Source: UBA4055 sp964648295 (GTDB taxonomy: Bacteria; UBA4055). From it: 64,000 nt of DNA. The stretch lies in NCBI GenBank assembly GCA_964648295.1, contig CAZYNH010000004.1, positions 1-64,000 of the forward strand, in the 5' to 3' direction. A model generated the notes under the pieces. That model was given only the letters and a program-made list of their open reading frames with translations, was not told where the DNA came from and did no database searches. Of this stretch, positions 34,518 through 42,935 are shown in pieces (the stretch's first letter is position 1; each line of letters starts with the position of its first letter). Position numbers and translations under genes: made by a program.

Positions 34518-36113
34518 ATGTTCAAGTGGCTGTTCAGGATCGTTCTGTTCGTAGTATTCGTGGTCGTGGTCGGTCTTTTCGCTTTAAAGATCTACCTGGA
34601 GAAATATTTCGACAAGGACATTATCGTCAAAGCGGTGGAATCCGAGACCAATTCGAGGTTCGAGCTTTCGGACGTGAGTATCGGGATATTCTCTTTCACT
34701 CCGTCGCTGGAGATCGACGGGATCAAGCTCGGAAAGAGGGATAAGTACGCGGACGAAAAAGTGCACATCGACGAAAGGCCGAAAATGGAAGGCGAGATCG
34801 TCTCCGTCGAGAAGATCGAGCTGAAAGCCAACCTGATCCCGCTCTTCGACAAGAGGTTCGAGCTGAACAAGTTCATCATCCAGAGGCCGGTCGCAAGACT
34901 TGTTCTCGGCGAAGAGGGACAGGACAACCTTTCTCCCCTGCTCGGTCAGCCTTCCGGAAAAGCTCAGGCGGCGGCTCCGGCTGAAACTGTAGAAGCGGAA
35001 AAAGAAGAGAAAGCAGTTGAGCAGGAAGAAATAAAACAGGCTGAACCGCAACAGGAATTTTCCGCGAAGGACGTCCCGATCGCCGCTACTATGAACCAGA
35101 TCGGCGTGGAGAACGGCGAGGTCGATATTTTCTTCAAGACAACGCAGCAGCGCTTCCTGATCTCGGACTTTTTCATGGTCATTGACAAGATCGACATAGA
35201 CCCGAAGGACCTTGTCAATCACAATAAAGCTACCGTCACTTTCAACACGAACATGGCTATATACAACAAGGAAAAGTCCGAACAGGCGAAACTCGGAATC
35301 AAGTCGAACGCCGTTCTCAGACCGCTCGACCCCGAAACAGGCAAACCGAACCCCGAAGCCGTTTACGGCGTAACGCTTACGAAAGGTTCCTTCATTCAGG
35401 CGCTCGTGGCACTTGAGAAAGCCAAATCTTCAATGGAAACGCTCGAGAAGGTCGGCATCAACCTGGACATCCTGAGCAAGAAAGCAGTACTCAGCAAGGA
35501 CGCGGAAACCAGGATCAGCTACAAGGAAGGCAGAGTCGCGTTCGAGGAGGATCTCAAGGTCCTGACCGAGGATTATGATATCGTCATAAGGAAGGAAAGC
35601 TGGTTCAACGTAATGAACAATCAGCACAATTTTAAAGGCGACGTCACGGTATCCAAAGCCGAATCCGACAAACTCCTCGCGCAGACCGACAAATTCATCG
35701 ACGACAGCATGAAAGACGTCAAAATTAAAGGCGTCAAGATAGACAAGCAGGTGATCAAGGACGAACTCCTCTCCGGGCTCTTAAAAGACGGAAGAATATA
35801 TATCGAGTTCACATCCAAGGGCGACATATCAGACCCCGACGTCAAAGTATCCTTCATGCCCGTCAGCCTCACCGACCTCATAAAGAAGAAAGCCGGCGCG
35901 CTCGTTGACCAGAAGATCGAGGAAGTAAAACAGAAGGTCAATGAAGAAGTCGATAAAGCCAAAGCCGAAGCTCAGGCCAAAATAGACGAAGAGAAAGCCA
36001 AAGCCGAAGCCAAAGCAGCGGAGGAAAAAGCGGCAGCCGAAGCCAAGGCTAAAAAAGAAGCCGAAAAAGCGGCAGCCGAAGCCAAGAAAAAGATCAAAAT
36101 ACCCGGATTCTAA
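34518..36113 (+). CDS. AsmA-like inner-membrane-anchored protein with charged helical tail
   Basis: The protein has 531 residues behind AAGGAGG. One N-terminal membrane helix (about 4-24) is followed by an AsmA-like start (IIVKAVESETNSRFELSDV, then IDGIKLGKR), a low-complexity Ala/Glu segment (about 155-185) and a long soluble region. The last 75 residues are a continuous Ala/Lys/Glu-rich helix with repeated KAKAEAQAK-type units. AsmA relatives act in lipid transport or outer membrane assembly, with the body in the periplasm. The tail looks like a TolA-style periplasm-spanning helix, which is inference. Codon use is C-ending, as in the previous gene. A strong terminator follows. Confidence 0.68.
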   Translation: MFKWLFRIVLFVVFVVVVGLFALKIYLEKYFDKDIIVKAVESETNSRFELSDVSIGIFSFTPSLEIDGIKLGKRDKYADEKVHIDERPKMEGEIVSVEKIELKANLIPLFDKRFELNKFIIQRPVARLVLGEEGQDNLSPLLGQPSGKAQAAAPAETVEAEKEEKAVEQEEIKQAEPQQEFSAKDVPIAATMNQIGVENGEVDIFFKTTQQRFLISDFFMVIDKIDIDPKDLVNHNKATVTFNTNMAIYNKEKSEQAKLGIKSNAVLRPLDPETGKPNPEAVYGVTLTKGSFIQALVALEKAKSSMETLEKVGINLDILSKKAVLSKDAETRISYKEGRVAFEEDLKVLTEDYDIVIRKESWFNVMNNQHNFKGDVTVSKAESDKLLAQTDKFIDDSMKDVKIKGVKIDKQVIKDELLSGLLKDGRIYIEFTSKGDISDPDVKVSFMPVSLTDLIKKKAGALVDQKIEEVKQKVNEEVDKAKAEAQAKIDEEKAKAEAKAAEEKAAAEAKAKKEAEKAAAEAKKKIKIPGF

Positions 36114-36121
36114 GGGAATAG

Positions 36122-36153
36122 AAAAGGGCTGACATAACGTCAGCCCTTTTTTT
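36122..36153 (+). terminator. Rho-independent terminator
   Basis: A perfect 12-base stem, AAAAGGGCTGAC (36122-36133) with GTCAGCCCTTTT (36139-36150), encloses a five-base loop and runs into seven Ts. It ends the 28.2-36.1 kb plus-strand set. The A run on its left could also let it stop the convergent AbiE transcript. Confidence 0.92.
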
Positions 36154-36209
36154 ATAACTATTTTCTTTATCGAACTATTCTGTGCTTCTGCAGCCTGTAC
36201 AGCCGTTCA

Positions 36210-37103
36210 TTAAAGCCATTTGTATATTTCAGGATCCCATTTTAGCGTTAGATCGGAAGGATTAATTACAGGCACGATAAAATTCTTAATATCTGATATT
36301 ATGGCAGAAAAAGATTCCGGTAATCCGTTCTGTCTGATCTTTTTTCTAAACGCTTTCCATTGTACTGTCTTAGATTCTGCAAAATCATTAGAAAAAGCTG
36401 TTATGTTTCGATCTAGTATGACATTCCTATGATTAAAAGTCTTTTGTAATGATTCAGACAATATTCTCATTTCAAAAGTAAAATTATGCGAAAGCAGCCA
36501 GATATCATAAAAATCTTTCATGCGGCTGTTCAAAATCCCGAGAGTCGTCATCGCTTCAAACTTCTCTGCTATAGCAGTTTCTTTAGAATAGCTTAAAATA
36601 ACAGGATTAGGAAAATCAAGAATAACCGGGAATTCAATCTTCTGAGGCTCAGGAAAAGTCAGGTCGTTAAATCCGACATCAACCTGCATATAAATTCTTG
36701 CTGTATCAAGTTTTGCATAGAAGGTAACTCTCACACCGTGATATTCGGCATCATGTTTGATGAGGGCAGTGCTGATCGTTTCGGAAAAGAATTTTATTCC
36801 GTCATCTTCTACCTTTGTATTTAAGATATTCCTGAATACTTCTCTGATATTTTCTTCTGAGTTTTCAAGTTTTCCCAAAAGATCAATATCCTTTGTCAGC
36901 CTGAGATTACTATTTCTCCAAATTGTAAAAAGTAATGCTCCTTTAAGAATAAACCTGTCTGAATATTCCGATCTTGAAATTCTGTATAATAATCTTTCCA
37001 TTGCGTAAAGGTTCAGGATTTCATCGAATTGTACTGTTTCCGTTTTAGACTTGTTTTTGAGTCTTTCTCTGACCGAAAATGCCATATTTTTAATTACTTT
37101 CAT
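36210..37103 (-). CDS. abiEii: AbiEii-type nucleotidyltransferase toxin
   Basis: The protein has 297 residues; ATG 37085 is an alternative start. It belongs to the nucleotidyltransferase AbiEii toxin family, which blocks growth through NTP-dependent nucleotidyl transfer and is used in phage abortive infection and plasmid maintenance. The catalytic core is visible: LKGALLF (53-59) followed by LTKDIDLLG with the metal-binding pair Asp72/Asp74, then EKFEAM and RMKDFYDIW further on, the Lys/Asp motifs of the family. The gene overlaps its antitoxin by four bases (ATGA), the usual arrangement. Confidence 0.9.
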   Translation of the reverse strand: MKVIKNMAFSVRERLKNKSKTETVQFDEILNLYAMERLLYRISRSEYSDRFILKGALLFTIWRNSNLRLTKDIDLLGKLENSEENIREVFRNILNTKVEDDGIKFFSETISTALIKHDAEYHGVRVTFYAKLDTARIYMQVDVGFNDLTFPEPQKIEFPVILDFPNPVILSYSKETAIAEKFEAMTTLGILNSRMKDFYDIWLLSHNFTFEMRILSESLQKTFNHRNVILDRNITAFSNDFAESKTVQWKAFRKKIRQNGLPESFSAIISDIKNFIVPVINPSDLTLKWDPEIYKWL

Positions 37104-37705
37104 ACTACTGCCTCAAGATATGGCTGCATCACTTTAACAACACGGCTCATTTTTGCGTATTCATATATTTTATTTACATCCATTCTGCCTCGTTCACGGT
37201 AAAACTTCAGAGCTTCGATCGCTACATCAAGACCGATCTTATTTCTGAACCTGAAACAGTCCACAAGTGTTTTTTCCGGATCATAAACTTTTATTTTTAC
37301 TCCGTCAATTGTATGCTCTTCGATCCCGGCTGAATAAATATCCGGTTTCAGATAATGCACATCAAGACGAATTCCGTTTACTGTCGGAGGTCTGGATCTT
37401 TCGATTATGGCGATACTTACAGATCTTTGTATCTGTGTTGTCATTCTATGAAAAACGAGTGCGGATATCAGAAAAATTACTGCTTTTGATGATTTTGAGC
37501 AAACAAGCTGAATATCCGGATAAGAAAAGTTCTGAGCTGATGCGAGTCTGTAAACTCCTCTCGTAATTTTTTCGAAAATACCCTTCTTTACCATCGAAGA
37601 AAGGTGATAACGGCTTATACCAGACCTGACAGCTTCAGACATTCTCATCTGACCGCCATGTTCTCTGAATATTTCCAGCATTTTTTTAGTCATAACATTG
37701 AACAT
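37100..37705 (-). CDS. abiEi: AbiEi-type antitoxin with winged-helix DNA-binding domain
   Basis: The protein has 201 residues; ATG 37693 is an alternative and neither start has a clear SD. The N-terminus is a winged helix (about 8-55; MRMSEAVRSGISRYHLSSMVKKG and ITRGVYRL), and the C-terminal part has VYDPEKTLVDCFRFRNKIG, typical of AbiEi. In characterised systems AbiEi counteracts AbiEii and represses its own promoter by binding paired upstream repeats; such repeats are present here at 37734-37784. Confidence 0.9.
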   Translation of the reverse strand: MFNVMTKKMLEIFREHGGQMRMSEAVRSGISRYHLSSMVKKGIFEKITRGVYRLASAQNFSYPDIQLVCSKSSKAVIFLISALVFHRMTTQIQRSVSIAIIERSRPPTVNGIRLDVHYLKPDIYSAGIEEHTIDGVKIKVYDPEKTLVDCFRFRNKIGLDVAIEALKFYRERGRMDVNKIYEYAKMSRVVKVMQPYLEAVV

Positions 37706-37733
37706 AATGTTTGTAATTATACATAACTAACGA

Positions 37734-37784
37734 CAATATGTATAATATTTTACTATAAGTCAAGCAATATTTATAATATTTTAC
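37734..37784 (-). promoter_or_regulatory. Promoter and two-site operator of the AbiE pair
   Basis: Two 20-base direct repeats (37734-37753 and 37765-37784) differ at one base and start 31 bases apart, about three helical turns. On the minus strand each contains an AATATT-ATA-(A/C)ATATT near-palindrome. The promoter TTGACT (37758-37763) and CATATT (37735-37740) has a 17-base spacer; the -35 lies between the repeats and the -10 inside the near one, so repressor binding would block it. This fits AbiEi autoregulation. Confidence 0.65.
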
Positions 37785-37791
37785 GCTTGAA

Positions 37792-38694
37792 TTAAAATGA
37801 ATCACTTTGCTTCCCCAATCTACTCAGCATTTCTACTGCTTGAATATCCATCCTTGAAAACCCGAACCACTTTTTGCCCAAATCTTTTAGTGAAGCTCCG
37901 AAATGATAGATAATATTTTCATCAATTATTATAAATCTGTCGTGCGAATTACTGAACTCTACAATTTCCACAGGTTCATACTGCTCGTTGAACTTCTTAA
38001 CATCAAGCTTGAGCTGATCAGATACCGACTTGGAATAGATCGAGGCCTTAACTCCCGTTATTCTCTTTGACAACATCGTTAAGACTGAATCATCAATATA
38101 GTTATCTATGATCAGAATTGACTTCTCCGCGCTTTTGAAAATATCGGATACGAATTTATATGCATCATATACCTGGCCATCATAGAATACTCCACTCTTC
38201 TGCTTAACTTCTCCGCTTTCCATTAATGAAAACAGTTTATCGAACTTTTGATCATAATCAATCTGTTTAAGCTCTATTCTATCAAGTCTTTGAAATACCT
38301 GAGCATTAGTCTGAATAAATTTCCTCATTTCAATAAAAGCACTCATAATTCTCACACTGATCTCAATGGCTGTTTTACTATTAAGAACTGCCGATAGCAT
38401 AGCAACACCCTGCTCTGTAAAAACATAAGGAAGATATTTTCTGTGCTGACCTCTTCCATCTGTTTTTATGGTGACAAATTGGCACCTTAAAGAAATATAT
38501 TCAGTTTCATTTAATTGAAAACAAAACGAACTCGGAAATCGTTCTGAATTCCGTTTCATCACTCGATTAAGATATTTGGTCTCAACCCTGTACAACTCTG
38601 CCAAGTCTCTGTCCAGCATCACCTGGAATCCCCGGATCGAATATATCTTTTCTCTGATCTTGCTCTCGAACTTTTCCAATTCATACTCCGACAT
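37792..38694 (-). CDS. ORF6N-domain protein with a PLD-like C-terminal part
   Basis: I place the start at ATG 38694 behind GGAGAGG, giving 300 residues. Residues about 12-115 form an ORF6N domain (IYSIRGFQVMLDRDLAELY, then RFPSSFCFQL and YVFTEQGVAMLSAVL), a DNA-binding domain first described in phage proteins. The C-terminal half (about 165-290) has SILIIDNYIDDSVL and NSHDRFIIID, which resembles one phospholipase D half-site (H.D....D), although the canonical HxK lysine is replaced. Such fusions are common in mobile or defence neighbourhoods, and here it sits beside AbiE. The biochemical role is unknown. Confidence 0.8.
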   Translation of the reverse strand: MSEYELEKFESKIREKIYSIRGFQVMLDRDLAELYRVETKYLNRVMKRNSERFPSSFCFQLNETEYISLRCQFVTIKTDGRGQHRKYLPYVFTEQGVAMLSAVLNSKTAIEISVRIMSAFIEMRKFIQTNAQVFQRLDRIELKQIDYDQKFDKLFSLMESGEVKQKSGVFYDGQVYDAYKFVSDIFKSAEKSILIIDNYIDDSVLTMLSKRITGVKASIYSKSVSDQLKLDVKKFNEQYEPVEIVEFSNSHDRFIIIDENIIYHFGASLKDLGKKWFGFSRMDIQAVEMLSRLGKQSDSF

Positions 38695-38781
38695 AACCGC
38701 CTCTCCAACATTACTTTTACGCAATATACCACCGGAGGCGTGTCAAATCATGAACCTGCAAGAAATATTATGTAATTTCTT

Positions 38782-39357
38782 CTATTTCCCGTGGCCGGTA
38801 ATATTGTTCTTGAATTTGATCAGGCGCTCATAAGCTCTCTGAAGGGTCCTGTCGGCCTCTTCTTTTATTACCTCAATGTCTTTTAGCCTGACCGAGCTGG
38901 TATTTTTGCATTTTTTGCATTCAAAGATCAGTTTTTCCCCTCTTTCGATCCTGTCTGCGTCCCAGAAGTCCTCTCCGCATATAGCGCAGCACGGCCCTTT
39001 TACGGCGGGAAAATCCTTGTTCAGCGTCTTGTCGGTCATGTACGAATGATAGAAAGCTAAGGACCCGAGTTTCAGCCCAAGTTCATCTTCACCTTTCATT
39101 GCTTTCTTCGCTTTTTCACGGTTCAGGAGCATGCCTATGTATAAACCCGTGAAGATGAATACTACCACTCCCGGTACCACGAACAGCAGAAACGCCATAA
39201 AACGCATATTCGAGACTATCATATCCCTGTTGATTATTAAAGAGGCCAGGAACACTGCCATCACAAAGCTCAATACGGCTCCGCTGACGATAGGGTGTCT
39301 GACGAAATATTCGTTTATTTTCTCAAAAAATTCTTTTTTCTTAAACTGCCCTGTCAT
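38782..39357 (-). CDS. Two-helix membrane protein with C-terminal zinc ribbon
   Basis: I do not recognise a family. The 191-residue protein has two membrane helices (about 23-43 and 52-76), then a cytoplasmic tail with a cysteine pair arrangement CAIC (about 129-132) and CKKC (about 153-156), consistent with one zinc ribbon, and a charged helix to the end. It is the last gene of the envelope operon, one base after the deacetylase-like gene. Confidence 0.6.
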   Translation of the reverse strand: MTGQFKKKEFFEKINEYFVRHPIVSGAVLSFVMAVFLASLIINRDMIVSNMRFMAFLLFVVPGVVVFIFTGLYIGMLLNREKAKKAMKGEDELGLKLGSLAFYHSYMTDKTLNKDFPAVKGPCCAICGEDFWDADRIERGEKLIFECKKCKNTSSVRLKDIEVIKEEADRTLQRAYERLIKFKNNITGHGK

Positions 39358-39358
39358 T

Positions 39359-40681
39359 TTACACCTTTTTACTTTTTAGCACTTCTTCTACCGCGGAAAA
39401 AACATATTCCGGACTGGAGTTATGCAGCAGCACGGTCATATCTGTTCCTGCATCTTCGCTTGTTCTAATAAAATATCCGATCTCTTTCTTTATATCCTCT
39501 TTATTCAGCCTGTTACGGGCATATAGCGTTGTATCCATCACAACCAGCGGTCTTTCCGTAATCTGATAAGGTCTTCTTTTATCAAAATCCCAAGGTCTGA
39601 ATTCTCTTCCTGTTCCGCAGCGGAAACCGGCATGGGCTGAGTAACCCATAGTAAAGTCATGAGTTATTCCCGAATTTTCCAGAATCCCGTAAGAACTTCT
39701 AACATCGAACTGAAGAAAATGCGCCCTTCCCTTATTTACTGTAATGCAGTACTTCTTCTCCAGTTCCGACTTCTCGGCAATAATATTTTTTTCGTTCAGG
39801 AGAGAAAAATAACCGTAGTGAAGCCCGATCTCAGCCCCTTTATTACAAAGTCCGGAGAATACCGCCTTATCCCTGTTTTGCCTGGTGAACCATCCGTCAT
39901 TATACGGTCCTTCGGGTGATGTCAGTATAAAATAAACAGGCTTCGTTCCAAGCCGGCCGGCTGTCTCATTTATCCTGCCGAATCTGTCATAAGGGTCTTT
40001 TGCCCCCAGCATCTTTGCTGTATACCTGAAAAGATCGGAAACAAAGAGAAAAGGGTCGAACCTTTTTATAATATGGCCGGCGAACATCTTGAGCGTTCTG
40101 CCCGGAAGGAATTTTTCAAAAGAGTCGACATCGCAGGTTACGAATATTCCCGGTTTATGCTCAACAAAAGATATTGAAGGATCAAGTTTACGAATAAGTT
40201 TTTTTAAAAAGTTCGCATATTCGTCAACAACCGGACGCTTTATAAAGCCGTCTTTTACCGACAGGCACAGTTCCGATACAGTTCTGCCGTGATCGTCCTT
40301 TTCTTCTATCGCGGACTCCTCCCACCTGCTGAGCATGAAGAATACCGACGCGACTATATCGAACTCTATTCTGATCTCATTTTCATTTTCAAAAAAAGAC
40401 CCGTCACCGAAGATCAGCGGAAGATCATCACAATAGCTGCAGGTGAGGCGTTCCGTTCTCTGCGGGATCAGACTTCTGTCAATATATGTGTCCCAGCCCT
40501 CCGCTCTTCTGAAGAAAATATCGCTGAAAATGATCTTCTTGTTTCCGGGCAGGATGAACTCGTAGTCTTCCGATCCCCGCTCGATCACAAAGTCCGATCC
40601 TGTGAAAGCGGAAAGAGCTTTCAGAGCATATTGTTTCTCTTCGATATAGCTCCCGGGTATTCTGATCAGTATCTCTGCCAC
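39359..40681 (-). CDS. Polysaccharide-deacetylase-like protein
   Basis: GTG 40681, with AAGGAGGG seven bases upstream and sharing one base with the lptG stop, gives 440 residues; the open frame extends further upstream inside lptG but without support. The C-terminal 280 residues resemble a NodB-type deacetylase: VTCDVDSFEKF in place of TFDDG, GAEIGLHYGYFS with the metal His, KGRAHFLQFD and GYSAHAGFRCGTGREFRPWD. The N-terminal part matches the extra domain that precedes the catalytic part in such FCB proteins (DUF7033-like). The substrate is probably a surface glycan. No signal peptide is seen, so a cytoplasmic role is likely. Confidence 0.75.
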   Translation of the reverse strand: MAEILIRIPGSYIEEKQYALKALSAFTGSDFVIERGSEDYEFILPGNKKIIFSDIFFRRAEGWDTYIDRSLIPQRTERLTCSYCDDLPLIFGDGSFFENENEIRIEFDIVASVFFMLSRWEESAIEEKDDHGRTVSELCLSVKDGFIKRPVVDEYANFLKKLIRKLDPSISFVEHKPGIFVTCDVDSFEKFLPGRTLKMFAGHIIKRFDPFLFVSDLFRYTAKMLGAKDPYDRFGRINETAGRLGTKPVYFILTSPEGPYNDGWFTRQNRDKAVFSGLCNKGAEIGLHYGYFSLLNEKNIIAEKSELEKKYCITVNKGRAHFLQFDVRSSYGILENSGITHDFTMGYSAHAGFRCGTGREFRPWDFDKRRPYQITERPLVVMDTTLYARNRLNKEDIKKEIGYFIRTSEDAGTDMTVLLHNSSPEYVFSAVEEVLKSKKV

Positions 40682-41748
40682 TATTTGGCCCTCCTTATCA
40701 GATAAAGGCCTGTTAGGCCGAAAATAATGTTCGGAGCCCACGCCGAAACTGTTACGCCGAGCTGACCCACCGAGCCCCAGTTCTTGAACATGATTATAAG
40801 AAGATAATAAATGAAAGCGATCCCGACAGAGATCCCGAAATTGACAGAAACGGCGCTTCTTGCTCTTCCCGTACCCAGAGGTATCGCGATAAGTATAAGA
40901 ACCAGATTGATCACGCTGTACGATATTTTTGAATATTTCTCTACCTCCCATTTGGTCATCTCAGCTCCGAGCTTCTTCTTTTTTTCTATATACTCGCTCA
41001 GTTCAAAAAAGCCCATCTCAATTGGTTTGAGCTCGGTCTGAGTAATGTCTTCAGGCTCAAAATCAAGAAAAATTGACATCCTCTCCAGCCTTTCGAAAGC
41101 GGTCGAGTCCTCAATAAAAGTGCGCCTTACAACATTCTTCAGTTCCCATTTGCCATCGGAATATGTCATTTCATCGGCGTCTAGCCTGAAATCTATCTTT
41201 CCGTCATGAATAGCCTGAATAGATATCCCTCCGGCGATGTTGCGGTTGCCGTCGAAGGTGCTTATATAAACGATGCTGTTGCCTTCCTGATATACGAACT
41301 CATTGTACTTTCTGTGAATTTTCGCCGATTTTGTAAGGTAATAATCCTTGGCCTCATAATGTTTCCTTGAAGCGTAAGGCACGACCGTTTCGGCAAAATA
41401 AAAATGTCCGGCCGAGATAAGTATTCCAAGAATAATGAACGGCAGGGATATCCTGAACAAACTGATTCCGGAAGAAAGCATCGCCACGATCTCGTTGTAT
41501 TTTGTCAGACTGCCCAAAGTAATAAGCAGCGCCATGAAACTGACCAGCGGAAGTATCTGCGATATTATCTCAGGTATCTTGAGGGTATAGTATAAAAAAT
41601 AACCCATTAACGGCATATTCGAATCGAGAAATCTGTTGAGATGATCGAAAAGATCGATGATGATGTAGACGATTATCATTGTTGCAAGAGATACGAAAAG
41701 CGTTATTATAAATTTTTTTACGAGGTATGTATCGAGGATCTTTACCAT
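40681..41748 (-). CDS. lptG: LptF/LptG-family LPS export permease, second copy
   Basis: ATG 41748 shares one base with the preceding stop (TAATG) and gives 355 residues. The topology is that of YjgP/YjgQ permeases: three N-terminal helices (up to about residue 115), a large periplasmic jellyroll domain (about 120-260) and three C-terminal helices. Motifs are ILDTYLVKKF at the start, LPLVSFMALLITLG, NEIVAMLSSGIS and IPLGTGRARS. LptF and LptG form the inner-membrane part of the ABC exporter that moves LPS to the outer membrane. The assignment as LptG rather than LptF rests on gene order. Confidence 0.88.
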   Translation of the reverse strand: MVKILDTYLVKKFIITLFVSLATMIIVYIIIDLFDHLNRFLDSNMPLMGYFLYYTLKIPEIISQILPLVSFMALLITLGSLTKYNEIVAMLSSGISLFRISLPFIILGILISAGHFYFAETVVPYASRKHYEAKDYYLTKSAKIHRKYNEFVYQEGNSIVYISTFDGNRNIAGGISIQAIHDGKIDFRLDADEMTYSDGKWELKNVVRRTFIEDSTAFERLERMSIFLDFEPEDITQTELKPIEMGFFELSEYIEKKKKLGAEMTKWEVEKYSKISYSVINLVLILIAIPLGTGRARSAVSVNFGISVGIAFIYYLLIIMFKNWGSVGQLGVTVSAWAPNIIFGLTGLYLIRRAK

Positions 41749-42935
41749 TATTTTCCCGGCCTGAATTTGTGTAGTACATAGTAAATGGACGAAGTGACCC
41801 ATGAGAAATTGATCTTGAAACCTCTTGAAGCATATCTAATCATGATAAGACCGAGAATGCCTATTACGATATTCGCGTTCCACATCGCCATGGCGGGATC
41901 CAGTTTGCCTCTGTCCGCCAGGTCCTCGCCGGAGATCAGAAAGAACCAGTAAACCGTGAATACAAGTATGCTGAGCGTGGCGGAAGGGCCGAGCCCTCCC
42001 CGCCCGGACATGAGTCCAAGAGGCGCTCCGATAAGCACCATTATCAGGCAGGCTAAAGAAAGCGCGTATTTCTTATGATATTCAACCTCGACCTGCGCGA
42101 TTAAAAGAGGAGACGCTTTCCTTGCTTTTAGACGCTCTATCTTTGCGAGAAGGCTGTCCGCGCTTTTTTCCCTGTCCCCGTAATAATTTTTATCCTCGAC
42201 CTCAAAATCTATGCCTGACACTTCTTTTGTCAGCTCCATTTTTGAGAATTTCGACCTGAAATATCCGTCAGGTTTCTGCGGGTCAAGGTTGGCTATCTCG
42301 CCGTCCGACAGGATTATCCTGTACCTTTTGACTGCCTGATCGTATATCATTTTACCTCTGTCGGCCGTGATCGTTCTTCTTTCCTTTCCCCTTTTAGTGC
42401 CTTCAAGTATTACAACTTTATACAGCTCGTTCTTGTGGTGATCCACGGACTCAGCCTTGATCACATAGCCCGGAATATCCGTGATGAATACGCCCGGCTC
42501 GATCACCGCGAGAGGTTTCTTTTTTGTGATCGAGGACTTGATTATCTTGCTTTTATGATTCATTTCCGGAAGTATGTTATTATGAAAATATATCATCCCC
42601 CAGCTCAGCAGTATCGAGGCGATCACGGCGGGCGCTATAGCCTGATAGACCGATATGCCGCTTGACTGCATAACCGACCACTCGTTATCCTGCGACAGCC
42701 TGCCGTAGGCCATCAGTGAAGCGACAAGGACAGACATGGGAATGGCGAGCGCAAGTATCCAGCCGAGGCTGAGATAAAAGAACTCAATTATCACTATTAT
42801 ATCGAGCCCCTTACCGACAAAAGTCGTCATCATTTTCATTACGATATTCAGAATGAAAAGCGAAAGGATCATTATAAGAGACATAAAGAAAGGAAAAACA
42901 TGCCCGCGGAGTATGTAAAGATAAAGTATTCTCAA
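41748..42935 (-). CDS. lptF: LptF/LptG-family LPS export permease, first copy
   Basis: The protein has 395 residues from TTG 42935, which overlaps the tricorn-like gene by four bases (TTGA). It has the same layout as the next gene: N-terminal helices with LYLYILRGHVFPFF and IPMSVLVASLMAYGRLSQDNE, a periplasmic domain (about 125-290), and C-terminal helices with LIGAPLGLMSGRGG. The SQDNEW...SSGIS segment is the conserved cytoplasmic coupling region of the family. The ATPase LptB and the other Lpt genes are not in the window. Confidence 0.88.
   Translation of the reverse strand: MRILYLYILRGHVFPFFMSLIMILSLFILNIVMKMMTTFVGKGLDIIVIIEFFYLSLGWILALAIPMSVLVASLMAYGRLSQDNEWSVMQSSGISVYQAIAPAVIASILLSWGMIYFHNNILPEMNHKSKIIKSSITKKKPLAVIEPGVFITDIPGYVIKAESVDHHKNELYKVVILEGTKRGKERRTITADRGKMIYDQAVKRYRIILSDGEIANLDPQKPDGYFRSKFSKMELTKEVSGIDFEVEDKNYYGDREKSADSLLAKIERLKARKASPLLIAQVEVEYHKKYALSLACLIMVLIGAPLGLMSGRGGLGPSATLSILVFTVYWFFLISGEDLADRGKLDPAMAMWNANIVIGILGLIMIRYASRGFKINFSWVTSSIYYVLHKFRPGK

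Noticed and set aside
37734..37784. Possible CRISPR fragment
   Set aside because: Only two copies with an 11-base spacer, over a promoter; the arrangement fits an operator.
40682..40951. N-terminal extension of the deacetylase-like protein into lptG
   Set aside because: The extension is an out-of-frame shadow of conserved lptG sequence; GTG 40681 has AAGGAGGG ahead of it.
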